The translations under genes and the position numbers were made by a program. From contig NZ_JBDIAQ010000015.1 in NCBI RefSeq assembly GCF_039812505.1, positions 1-44,121 of the forward strand: DNA of 44,121 nt, in the 5' to 3' direction. Shown in pieces: positions 1 to 7,525 of this stretch; position 1 is the stretch's first letter, and the number at the start of each line of letters is the position of its first letter. The notes beneath the pieces are model-generated. The model saw only the letters and a program-made list of their open reading frames with translations, was not told the origin of the DNA and ran no database searches. Source of the DNA: Intrasporangium_A sp039812505. Its GTDB lineage: Bacteria > Actinomycetota > Actinomycetes > Actinomycetales > Dermatophilaceae.

Positions 1-203
1 CCGCCCGGCCACCCACTGTCCCGCCACGGCCCGACTGCCCGAGGTACCGGGGGCGGACGGCCACCGGCTTCCCCGCCGCCCGGCCCGCGCGGGTGGCCGG
101 TCCCGAGCCGGCCGGCCGCAATGGTGGCCGGTCGGGGCGGCGACCCGGCCACGACATGAGTGCCGGTTCCCCGGGGCCGGGGTGGGCGGCATACCCTCTA
201 GGC
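1..203. other. Upstream region of ctaA, no gene seen
   Basis: I see no credible gene in this stretch. It contains a direct repeat of 11 bases (GGTGGCCGGTC at 92-102 and 123-133, period 31). At its right end are a copy of the dispersed octamer CGGCATAC (187-194) and a possible -10 element next to the ctaA start. Confidence 0.5.
192..197 (+). promoter_or_regulatory. Possible -10 element of a leaderless ctaA transcript
   Basis: TACCCT fits the actinobacterial TANNNT pattern and lies 6 bases before the GTG at 204. There is no Shine-Dalgarno sequence in between, which is the arrangement of leaderless mRNAs. No convincing -35 is visible. The element partly overlaps an octamer CGGCATAC. Confidence 0.35.
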
Positions 204-1124
204 GTGTCGACCACCGCCCGAATGAGCCTTCGTCTGCCCGCCGTCCGTGCCTCTTGGGTGCGCCCGATCCTGCTGGCCAACCTCGTCGGCGAGGTCCTCA
301 TCGTGATCACCGGCGGGATCGTGCGCCTGACGGGCTCCGGGCTCGGCTGCCCGACCTGGCCCGAGTGCGTGCCGGGCTCGTTCGTGCCGGTCCCGCACCA
401 GGAGCAGGGGCTGCACAAGTTCATCGAGTTCGGCAACCGGACGCTTACCGGCATGGTCGGCATCCTGGCGATCCTCGCGATCTGGGTGGTGGTCACGCAC
501 TGGCCGAAGCGGCGCCGGATGCACCTCGTGGCGTATGGCGTCCTCGGCGGCGTCGCCGCGCAGGCCCTCGTCGGCGGGGTGACGGTGCGCACCGGCCTGA
601 ACCCCTTCACGGTGGCGTTCCACTTCCTGATGTCAATGCTGCTCGTCGCGCTCTCGACCGCCCTGGTGCGCGGTGCGCAGGACGAGGAGTCGGGGCCGGG
701 CGCGCTGCTCGTCCACCCGCTGGCCCGCACGTTGGCGTGGGGCACCGCGACCCTCGGTGGGGTGGTTCTCGTGCTCGGCACGATCGTCACCGGCTCGGGG
801 CCGCATTCAGGCGACGCGGTGACCCCGGCACGCACCGGCTTCGACCCGCGGATGGTGGCCTGGCTGCACGCCGACACGGTGATGCTCTTCTGCGGCCTGG
901 TCGTCGCCTCTCTGGTCGCGGTGCGGCTCACCACCAAGGACTGGCGCGCCCGGCGAGCCTGGAACGTCGTGCTGCTGGTCACGGTCCTGCAGGGCGCGAT
1001 CGGCTACGTCCAGTACTTCACCGCCCTGCCCGAGCTGCTCGTGCTGGCCCACATGGTCGGTGCGACCGCGCTCGTGATCGCCCTGACGTACGGGGTCCTG
1101 AACCTGCGACGCAACCCGGTCTGA
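204..1124 (+). CDS. ctaA: Heme A synthase (COX15/CtaA family)
   Basis: This membrane enzyme oxidises the C8 methyl of heme O to a formyl group, giving heme A for aa3-type cytochrome oxidase. The 306-residue product has about eight hydrophobic segments. A Cys pair lies in an outer loop (Cys49 and Cys55, in GLGCPTWPEC), followed by Glu75 near His71 in GLHKFIEFGNR. Further conserved His residues sit in the membrane (His140, His222, His283), as expected of heme ligands in the two four-helix halves. I chose the GTG at 204 because upstream codons give a Gly/Arg-rich non-homologous stretch and because a -10-like element lies 6 bases before it. The gene converges with ctaB, whose product supplies its heme O substrate. 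Length is normal for Gram-positive CtaA. Confidence 0.93.
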   Translation: MSTTARMSLRLPAVRASWVRPILLANLVGEVLIVITGGIVRLTGSGLGCPTWPECVPGSFVPVPHQEQGLHKFIEFGNRTLTGMVGILAILAIWVVVTHWPKRRRMHLVAYGVLGGVAAQALVGGVTVRTGLNPFTVAFHFLMSMLLVALSTALVRGAQDEESGPGALLVHPLARTLAWGTATLGGVVLVLGTIVTGSGPHSGDAVTPARTGFDPRMVAWLHADTVMLFCGLVVASLVAVRLTTKDWRARRAWNVVLLVTVLQGAIGYVQYFTALPELLVLAHMVGATALVIALTYGVLNLRRNPV

Positions 1125-1127
1125 GCC

Positions 1128-1182
1128 GCGCAACGATCTGGACCGCGGGACGTCCCGAGCCGCGCGACCCCCGCCGTTGCGC
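1128..1182. terminator. Candidate bidirectional terminator between ctaA and ctaB
   Basis: An 8-base inverted repeat (GCGCAACG at 1128-1135, CGTTGCGC at 1175-1182) encloses a second palindrome, GGGACGTCCC at 1147-1156. It lies between two convergent stop codons. There is no U-tract, so intrinsic termination is not certain. Confidence 0.35.
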
Positions 1183-1202
1183 CGGGTCGGTGCCGGCCAC
1201 GG

Positions 1203-2165
1203 TCAGTGCAGGCCGGGCAGGGCCAGGTACCAGATCGGGTCGAGCGCGACCCCGACGAACAGCACGGTCAGGTACGTGATCGAGTAGTGGAACAGGCGCA
1301 TCGGGCGGAGCACCTTCTGGGGGGCACCGGCCCGGGCCCTGGCCCACAGGCGATGGGCCTCGACGAGGAACAGCGCCCCGGACCCCAGGGCCGCGACCGC
1401 GTAGATCCAGCCCATCGGCTGGACCACGACGAGCGCCAGCGAGGTGAGCACCATCGCCCAGGAGTAGAGCACGATCTGGCGCGCGACGACGACGAACCGC
1501 TCGACCACCGGCAGCATCGGCACGTGGACCGAGGCGTAGTCGCGCCGGAAGCGCATGGACAGCGGCCAGTAGTGCGGCGGCGTCCAGAAGAACACGACCA
1601 TGAACAGGATGAACGCCGACCAGCTGACGGTGTCGGTGACGGCCGACCACCCGATCAGGACTGGCATGCACCCGGCGGCGCCGCCCCACACGATGTTCTG
1701 CTTCGTGCGTCGCTTGAGCAGCAGGGTGTAGCCGACGACGTAGCCGAGGATGGCCAGCACCGAGAGCGCCGCACTCAGCCAGTTGACGAAGAAGCCGAGC
1801 CAGAGCGTCGACACGACACCGAGGACGGCCCCGAAGGTCAGGGCCCCGGCCGGGCTGATGGTGCCGGTGACCAGTGGTCGCCTGCTCGTACGATGCATGA
1901 CCGCATCGATGTCGCGGTCGATGTAGCAGTTGAGGGTGTTGGCCGAGCCGGCCGAGAGGGAGCCGCCGACCAGCGTCGCGAGGACCAGCCACAGGTCCGG
2001 GACCCCGCCGTCGGCCAGAAACATGACCGGGATCGTCGTGATGAGCAGCAGCTCGATGATGCGCGGCTTGGTCAGGGCGAGGTACTGCCCCGCCATGAAG
2101 CGCAGGCCGGTGCCGCCCGGGCCTCGCAGTACCGAGAGGTCCTCACGGGGGTCCACGGTTGTCAC
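1203..2165 (-). CDS. ctaB: Protoheme IX farnesyltransferase (heme O synthase)
   Basis: This enzyme adds a farnesyl group to protoheme IX to make heme O, the precursor used by CtaA. It is a 320-residue polytopic membrane protein of the UbiA superfamily. The polyprenyl-diphosphate Mg-binding motif NxxxDxxxD is visible at Asn79-Asp83-Asp87, followed by HRTSRRPL. The second conserved region, FFWTPPHYWPLSMRFRRDY, lies near residue 200. The GTG at 2165 is preceded by AGGA at a suitable distance. It converges with ctaA. In actinobacteria ctaB is commonly found divergent from tkt, as here, which supports the assignment. A tandem 15-base repeat sits just upstream of the start. Confidence 0.95.
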   Translation of the reverse strand: MTTVDPREDLSVLRGPGGTGLRFMAGQYLALTKPRIIELLLITTIPVMFLADGGVPDLWLVLATLVGGSLSAGSANTLNCYIDRDIDAVMHRTSRRPLVTGTISPAGALTFGAVLGVVSTLWLGFFVNWLSAALSVLAILGYVVGYTLLLKRRTKQNIVWGGAAGCMPVLIGWSAVTDTVSWSAFILFMVVFFWTPPHYWPLSMRFRRDYASVHVPMLPVVERFVVVARQIVLYSWAMVLTSLALVVVQPMGWIYAVAALGSGALFLVEAHRLWARARAGAPQKVLRPMRLFHYSITYLTVLFVGVALDPIWYLALPGLH

Positions 2166-2180
2166 TGCAAGGTCCTCGAT

Positions 2181-2210
2181 TGCTGCTCGACTGGTTGCTG
2201 CTCGGCTGGT
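2181..2210. repeat. Tandem 15-base repeat upstream of ctaB
   Basis: Two adjacent units TGCTGCTCGACTGGT and TGCTGCTCGGCTGGT differ at one base, and a third partial unit (GCTGC) follows. The repeat begins 15 bases upstream of the ctaB start, in its probable 5' leader. Confidence 0.6.
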
Positions 2211-2373
2211 GCTGCCCGACGCGGCCTGCGACTGGACTGGCTTGCCCCAACTACGCGGGTGCCGGGTCCGGGGCGCTCCGACGGCAGTCTAGCCCGTGGG
2301 CCGGACGAAGAAGGATTGGCCGGAGCGGCCCGGGGCGGGACCCCTGTCGCGGGCCGCCCGGACCGGTGCCGCA

Positions 2374-2389
2374 TGTGTCGTGCGACACA
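2374..2389. promoter_or_regulatory. 16-base palindrome at the tkt promoter, candidate operator
   Basis: TGTGTCG-TG-CGACACA is a perfect inverted repeat with 7-base arms. It lies where the -35 element would fall for the TAGTCT -10 candidate at 2397-2402, so a bound protein would compete with RNA polymerase. The binding protein is unknown; the role is inferred from position and symmetry only. Confidence 0.45.
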
Positions 2390-2396
2390 CCGAGGG

Positions 2397-2402
2397 TAGT
2401 CT
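2397..2402 (+). promoter_or_regulatory. Candidate -10 element for the tkt operon
   Basis: TAGTCT matches TANNNT. The implied 5' leader of about 60 bases contains the two CAGTACGCACC repeats and the Shine-Dalgarno AAGGAG. No clear -35 is present; a palindrome occupies that place. Confidence 0.35.
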
Positions 2403-2408
2403 CGGAGC

Positions 2409-2438
2409 CAGTACGCACCGCAAGACGCAGTACGCACC
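2409..2438. repeat. Direct repeat in the tkt leader
   Basis: CAGTACGCACC occurs at 2409-2419 and again at 2428-2438, a 19-base period, between the -10 candidate and the ribosome binding site. It could be a second regulator site or an RNA element; nothing in the sequence decides this. Confidence 0.5.
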
Positions 2439-2469
2439 ACAGCAACTCTTCCCGAAGGAGAACCGCCCC

Positions 2470-4776
2470 GTGACCAGTAGCGCGACGAACGCAAGTACCC
2501 AGCCCCCGCGGGAGCCGACGTCCGACACGACTGGCCTGCTGGCCCAGCGGGACCCGTCGCTGGCGCTCCCCGTGTGCGGCAAGGCCGGCTGGAACGAGCT
2601 CGACATCCGGGCCGTCGACACGGCACGCGTGCTCGCCGCCGACGCCGTGCAGCGGGTCGGCAACGGGCACCCGGGGACGGCGATGTCCCTGGCTCCGGTC
2701 GCGTACCTGCTCTACCAGAACGTCCTGCGCCACGACCCGGCGGACCCGGCGTGGCTGGGCCGCGACCGCTTCGTGCTGTCCTGCGGGCACTCCAGCCTGA
2801 CCCAGTACATCCAGCTCTACCTGTCCGGCTACGGCCTGACGATCGAGGACCTGGAGGCGCTGCGCACCTGGGGCTCGCTGACCCCGGGGCACCCCGAGGT
2901 GCACCACACCCCCGGGGTGGAGATCACCACCGGGCCGCTCGGCTCGGGCCTGGCCTCCGCGGTCGGCATGGCGATGGCCCAGCGGCGGCAGCGCGGCATG
3001 TTCGACCCGGACGCGGAGCCCGGGAAGAGCCCGTTCGACCACCACGTCTACGTGATCGCCTCCGACGGCGACATGCAGGAGGGCGTCACCCACGAGGCGT
3101 GCTCGCTGGCCGGCCACCAGCAGCTCGGCAACCTCACGGTCGTCTACGACGCGAACCAGATCTCGATCGAGGACGACACGGACGTCGCCTTCTCCGAGGA
3201 CGTCGGGGCCCGGTTCGCGGCCTACGGCTGGCACGTCGAGACCGTCGACTGGCGCGGCACCGGCGACGGCGCGGCCTACGTCGAGGACGTCGACGCCCTG
3301 CTGGGCGCGATCCACTCGGGCCGGGAGCACCCCGACCAGCCCACCCTCGTGGTGCTGCGCACGATCATCGCGTGGCCGGCTCCGACCAAGCAGGACACCG
3401 GCAAGTCGCACGGCTCGGCCCTCGGCGTCGACGAGGTCGCCGGGACCAAGACCGCCCTCGGCTTCGACCCCGCCCGGTCCTTCGCCGTGGAGCCGGCCGT
3501 CCTCGAGCGGGCCCGCGAGGTCGGGCAGCGCGGCAAGGAGCTGCACGACGAGTGGACCCAGGGCTACCGCGCCTGGCGCGAGGCCCACCCCGAGCGGGCC
3601 GAGCTGCTCGACCGCGTCCTGACCGGAGAGCCGCCGGCCGGGCTGGCGCAGGCACTGCCGGAGTTCCCCGCCGACGCGAAGGGGATGGCCACGCGGGCCG
3701 CCTCGGGCAAGGTGCTCACCGCCCTGGCCGACGTCATGCCCGAGCTCTGGGGCGGCTCGGCCGACTTGGCCGGGTCCACCAACACCACGATGACCGGCCA
3801 GCCCTCGTTCCTCCCGACCAACCGGCAGACCCGCGAGTGGAAGGGCGGCCCCTACGGGCGCACCCTGCACTTCGGTATCCGCGAGAACGGGATGGGGATG
3901 ATCCTGAACGGGATGGCGCTCGAGGGGCTGAACCGGCCCTACGGCGGCACCTTCCTGATCTTCTCCGACTACATGCGCCCGGCGGTGCGGCTCGCCGCGC
4001 TGCAGGCCGTGCCGGTCGTGTTCGTGTGGACCCACGACTCCGTCGGTCTCGGCGAGGACGGCCCGACCCACCAGCCGATCGAGCAGCTGGCCGCGCTGCG
4101 CGCCATCCCCGGCCTCGACATCGTCCGACCGGCCGACGCGAACGAGACGGCCGTCGCCTGGGAGACCATCCTGCGCAACCCGACCCGGCCGGCCGGTCTG
4201 GCCCTGAGCCGACAGGCCGTGCCGACCTTCGACCGGTCGCGGATGGGCAAGGCGTCCGGGGTCGCCAAGGGCGCCTACGTGCTGGTCGAGGAGTCCCGGA
4301 CCGGCAGTCCCGACGTCATCCTCGTGGCGACCGGCTCCGAGGTGCAGCTCGCCGTCGAGGCGGCCGAGCGCCTGGAGCAGGACGGCACGGCCACCCGGGT
4401 CGTCTCGATGCCGTGCCGGGAGTGGTTCGAGCAGCAGCCGAGCTCCTACCAGGAGGAGGTCCTGCCGTCCCAGGTGCGGGCCAGGGTGTCCGTGGAGGCG
4501 GGAGTCTCCTTCGGCTGGCACGACATCGTGGGAGACGCCGGGCGCACCATCAGCATCGAGCACTTCGGGGCCTCGGCGGACTACAAGACGATCTTCCGCG
4601 AGTTCGGCCTCACCGCCGATGCCGTGGTCGAGGCGGCGCGCGACTCGGTCGAGGCGGCGACCGCGCCGGTGCACGCACCGGGCATCACCGAGACCAACCC
4701 CGACCGCCGCACCGCGCACGGCGGCACCGATCCGGCCACCAGCGCGCACCAGCGACCCGCAGACAAGAGAAAGTGA
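2470..4776 (+). CDS. tkt: Transketolase
   Basis: Transketolase is a thiamine diphosphate enzyme that moves two-carbon units between pentose phosphate and glycolytic sugars in the cytosol. The N-terminal TPP domain shows GHPGTAMS near residue 66 and the GDG motif in IASDGDMQEGVTHEA near 205. The pyrimidine-binding domain follows, with FGIRENGMGMILNG and THDSVGLGEDGPTHQP. The C-terminal domain ends near AVVEAARDS. The GTG at 2470 has AAGGAG nine bases upstream, so it is preferred to upstream codons. At 768 residues the protein is about 70 longer than the usual 695-700: roughly 40 Ser/Thr/Pro-rich residues precede the first conserved block and about 45 hydrophilic residues follow the last. It is the first gene of tkt-tal-pgi-zwf-opcA. 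Confidence 0.97.
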   Translation: MTSSATNASTQPPREPTSDTTGLLAQRDPSLALPVCGKAGWNELDIRAVDTARVLAADAVQRVGNGHPGTAMSLAPVAYLLYQNVLRHDPADPAWLGRDRFVLSCGHSSLTQYIQLYLSGYGLTIEDLEALRTWGSLTPGHPEVHHTPGVEITTGPLGSGLASAVGMAMAQRRQRGMFDPDAEPGKSPFDHHVYVIASDGDMQEGVTHEACSLAGHQQLGNLTVVYDANQISIEDDTDVAFSEDVGARFAAYGWHVETVDWRGTGDGAAYVEDVDALLGAIHSGREHPDQPTLVVLRTIIAWPAPTKQDTGKSHGSALGVDEVAGTKTALGFDPARSFAVEPAVLERAREVGQRGKELHDEWTQGYRAWREAHPERAELLDRVLTGEPPAGLAQALPEFPADAKGMATRAASGKVLTALADVMPELWGGSADLAGSTNTTMTGQPSFLPTNRQTREWKGGPYGRTLHFGIRENGMGMILNGMALEGLNRPYGGTFLIFSDYMRPAVRLAALQAVPVVFVWTHDSVGLGEDGPTHQPIEQLAALRAIPGLDIVRPADANETAVAWETILRNPTRPAGLALSRQAVPTFDRSRMGKASGVAKGAYVLVEESRTGSPDVILVATGSEVQLAVEAAERLEQDGTATRVVSMPCREWFEQQPSSYQEEVLPSQVRARVSVEAGVSFGWHDIVGDAGRTISIEHFGASADYKTIFREFGLTADAVVEAARDSVEAATAPVHAPGITETNPDRRTAHGGTDPATSAHQRPADKRK

Positions 4777-4781
4777 CGAGC

Positions 4782-5894
4782 ATGAGCAACCCCAACCTGC
4801 AGGCCCTCACCGACGCCGGAGTCTCGATCTGGCTCGACGACCTCTCGCGCGACCGCCTTCAGACCGGCAACCTCAAGCAGCTCATCGAGGAGAGCCACGT
4901 CGTCGGCGTGACCAGCAACCCCTCGATCTTCCAGGCCGCCCTGTCGAAGGGCGACCGCTACCGCGAGGACCTCACCGCCCTGACCCGCGCGGGCAAGTCG
5001 GTGGAGGAGATCGTCTTCGACCTGACGACCTCTGACGTGCGCGATGCGTGTGACCTGTTCCTGCCGATCTTCGAGTCGACCGACGGCATCGACGGGCGGG
5101 TGTCGATCGAGGTCGACCCGCGGATCGCCCACGAGACCGAGCCGACGGTACAGGAGGCCAGGCACCTGCACGCCGCCGTGGACCGGCCCAACGTCTACAT
5201 CAAGATCCCGGCCACCAAGGCCGGCCTGCCGGCGATCGCCGCGACGCTGGCCGAGGGGATCAGCGTGAACGTCACGCTGATCTTCTCGCTCGAGCGCTAC
5301 CGCGGCGTGATGAACGCCTTCCTCGAGGGGCTCGAGCGGGCCCACCGCGCCGGCAAGGACCTGCACAGCATCACCTCCGTCGCCTCGTTCTTCGTCTCGC
5401 GGGTCGACACCGAGGTCGACAAGCGCCTCGACGCGATCGGCACCGACGAGGCCGCGGCGCTGCGCGGCAAGGCCGGCCTGGCCAACGCGCGCCTGGCCTA
5501 CGAGGCCTTCGAGGAGGTCTTCGCCACGCCGCGGTGGAAGTCGCTCGAGGCGGAGGGCGCCCGGGTCCAGCGGCCGCTGTGGGCCTCCACCGGTGTCAAG
5601 GACCCCGCCTTCCCCGACACGCTGTACGTCACCGAGCTCGTGGCACCGAACGTCGTCAACACGATGCCGCAGAAGACGCTCGAGGCCACCGCCGACCACG
5701 GCGAGATCCACGGTGACACCGTGACCGGCACCTACGACGAGTCCCGGGCGACGCTCGACGCGCTCGAGCACCTCGGCATCTCGTACACCTCCGTCGTCGA
5801 CCTGCTCGAGGACGAGGGTGTCGCGAAGTTCGAGAAGGCCTGGGACGAGCTGGGCGAGGGCGTCAAGGCCGAGATGGCCAAGGCGGGCGCATGA
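4782..5894 (+). CDS. tal: Transaldolase
   Basis: Transaldolase moves a dihydroxyacetone unit between sedoheptulose 7-phosphate and glyceraldehyde 3-phosphate through a Schiff base. The 370-residue protein belongs to the long actinobacterial type. It shows SIWLDDLSRDRL, then GVTSNPSIFQ near residue 42, and the Schiff-base lysine Lys141 in YIKIPATKAG. The ATG at 4782 is five bases after the tkt stop with only a weak ribosome site, so translation is probably coupled to tkt. Its last codons overlap pgi by four bases (ATGA). Confidence 0.97.
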   Translation: MSNPNLQALTDAGVSIWLDDLSRDRLQTGNLKQLIEESHVVGVTSNPSIFQAALSKGDRYREDLTALTRAGKSVEEIVFDLTTSDVRDACDLFLPIFESTDGIDGRVSIEVDPRIAHETEPTVQEARHLHAAVDRPNVYIKIPATKAGLPAIAATLAEGISVNVTLIFSLERYRGVMNAFLEGLERAHRAGKDLHSITSVASFFVSRVDTEVDKRLDAIGTDEAAALRGKAGLANARLAYEAFEEVFATPRWKSLEAEGARVQRPLWASTGVKDPAFPDTLYVTELVAPNVVNTMPQKTLEATADHGEIHGDTVTGTYDESRATLDALEHLGISYTSVVDLLEDEGVAKFEKAWDELGEGVKAEMAKAGA

Positions 5895-7525
5895 GCAGCA
5901 GCCTGTCCGTCACCGCCTCCGGGGCGGCCGCCGACGCGGTCTCGAAGCACGTGCCCACGCTGGTGCGCGACCACGTCGCGAGCAAGCTCTTCGGACAGGA
6001 CCCGACCCTCTGGGGTGCGGACGCCGAGTCCGAGGCCCGAAAGCGGCTGTCCTGGGTCGGCCTGCCCCGGTCCTCACGTCCCCTGGTGGGCGAGATCGCC
6101 GCCCTGCGGGACACCCTGACCGGACGGGGTCTCGACCACGTGGTCCTCTGCGGGATGGGCGGCTCGTCGCTCGCGCCGGAGGTCATCTGTGCCACGGCCG
6201 GGCGCGACCTGGTCGTGCTCGACTCGTCCCATCCCGACTACGTGCGCTCCGCGCTCGCTGACCGGCTCGAGCGCACCATCGTGGTGGTCTCGTCCAAGTC
6301 CGGCTCCACCGTCGAGACAGACTCGCAGCGCCGGGCCTACGAGCAGGCCTTCCAGGACGCCGGGATCGACCCGGCCGAGCGCATCGTCGTGGTGACCGAC
6401 CCCGGCAGCCCCCTCGACCGCGAGGCGCGCGAGCGCGGCTACGCCGTGGTCAACGCCGATCCCGACGTGGGCGGGCGCTACTCCGCGCTCACCGCGTTCG
6501 GCCTGGTCCCGAGCGGGCTCGCCGGGGTGGACGTCGAGGCGCTCCTCGACGACGCCGAGTCCGTGGCCGACCTGCTCGCCGCCGACGACGAGGCCAACCC
6601 GGGCCTGCGGCTCGGTGCGGCGCTGGGGGGCACGCAGCCGCTGCGCGACAAGGTGGTCCTGCTCGACCAGGGCTCCGGGATCGTCGGGTTCCCGGACTGG
6701 GCCGAGCAGCTCATCGCCGAGTCGACCGGCAAGCTGGGGACCGGCCTGCTGCCGGTGGTCGTCGCAGGCGGCGACGACCGCGAGGTCGGCGACCCACCGG
6801 CCGACGTGACGATCGCCCGGCTCGTCGGCCCGGACGACGACACCCGCTCCCCGGGGCAGGCCGGGTCCGAGGTCCGGGTGGCCGGCACGCTCGGTGCTCA
6901 GATGCTGCTCTGGGAGGTCGCGACCGCGGTCGCCGGGCGGCTGCTGGGCATCAACCCGTTCGACCAGCCCGACGTCGAGAGCGCCAAGCAGGCGGCTCGC
7001 GACCTGCTCGACCAGGGAGCCGGGTCCGGCTCGGCGCCCGACGCGACCGACGGCGCCGTGGAGATCCGGGCGCTCGGCGGCGACTGGCTCGGCACCGCCG
7101 CCACCGTCGACGACGCCGTCTCGGCGCTGCTCGGCCGGCTCGACGCGGGCAGCGGGTACGTCGCGGTCATGGCCTACCTCGACCGTCTCGACGACGCCGC
7201 CCTGGCGCAGTGCCGGCAGTGGGTCGCCCAGCGGACCGGCCGCCCGACGACCTTCGGCTGGGGGCCCCGGTTCCTGCACTCGACCGGGCAGTTCCACAAG
7301 GGCGGCCCCGCGGTCGGCGTCTACCTGCAGATCACCGCCGACCCACGCGACGACCTTGCCGTGCCGGGCCGCAGCTTCACGTTCGGCCAGTTCATCGCGG
7401 CGCAGGCGGCCGGCGACGCGAACGTCCTGGCGGCGCACGGCCGACCGGTGCTGCGCCTGCACCTCACCGAGCACGACCGCGGACTCGCCCAGGTGCGCTC
7501 CGCGCTCGGCGGTGGGAGCGCATGA
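5891..7525 (+). CDS. pgi: Glucose-6-phosphate isomerase
   Basis: This enzyme interconverts glucose 6-phosphate and fructose 6-phosphate. The 544-residue protein has the SIS fold of the family: GMGGSSLAPEV near residue 90 and the phosphate-binding SSKSGSTVET near 137. The C-terminal region has HSTGQFHKGGP, where a conserved His and Lys lie. It belongs to the actinobacterial branch that sits between tal and zwf, rather than the classical E. coli-like Pgi. ATG overlaps the tal stop by four bases, and its own stop overlaps the zwf ATG by four bases. Placing isomerase between the non-oxidative and oxidative pentose phosphate genes links glycolytic sugars to Zwf. Confidence 0.95.
   Translation: MSSSLSVTASGAAADAVSKHVPTLVRDHVASKLFGQDPTLWGADAESEARKRLSWVGLPRSSRPLVGEIAALRDTLTGRGLDHVVLCGMGGSSLAPEVICATAGRDLVVLDSSHPDYVRSALADRLERTIVVVSSKSGSTVETDSQRRAYEQAFQDAGIDPAERIVVVTDPGSPLDREARERGYAVVNADPDVGGRYSALTAFGLVPSGLAGVDVEALLDDAESVADLLAADDEANPGLRLGAALGGTQPLRDKVVLLDQGSGIVGFPDWAEQLIAESTGKLGTGLLPVVVAGGDDREVGDPPADVTIARLVGPDDDTRSPGQAGSEVRVAGTLGAQMLLWEVATAVAGRLLGINPFDQPDVESAKQAARDLLDQGAGSGSAPDATDGAVEIRALGGDWLGTAATVDDAVSALLGRLDAGSGYVAVMAYLDRLDDAALAQCRQWVAQRTGRPTTFGWGPRFLHSTGQFHKGGPAVGVYLQITADPRDDLAVPGRSFTFGQFIAAQAAGDANVLAAHGRPVLRLHLTEHDRGLAQVRSALGGGSA

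Larger units (their letters stand above)
2166..2469. promoter_or_regulatory. Divergent ctaB/tkt control region
   Basis: These 304 bases separate two divergent starts and hold no gene. The ctaB side has a tandem 15-base repeat (2181-2210). The tkt side has a 16-base palindrome (2374-2389), a TAGTCT -10 candidate (2397-2402), a direct repeat of CAGTACGCACC (2409-2419 and 2428-2438), and AAGGAG (2455-2460) nine bases before the tkt GTG. Confidence 0.6.

Noticed and set aside
2251..4749. Long minus-strand reading frame antisense to tkt
   Set aside because: It is rich in Arg/Gly/Val/Asp without any recognisable motif and mirrors the third-position GC bias of tkt. High-GC genes produce such frames routinely.
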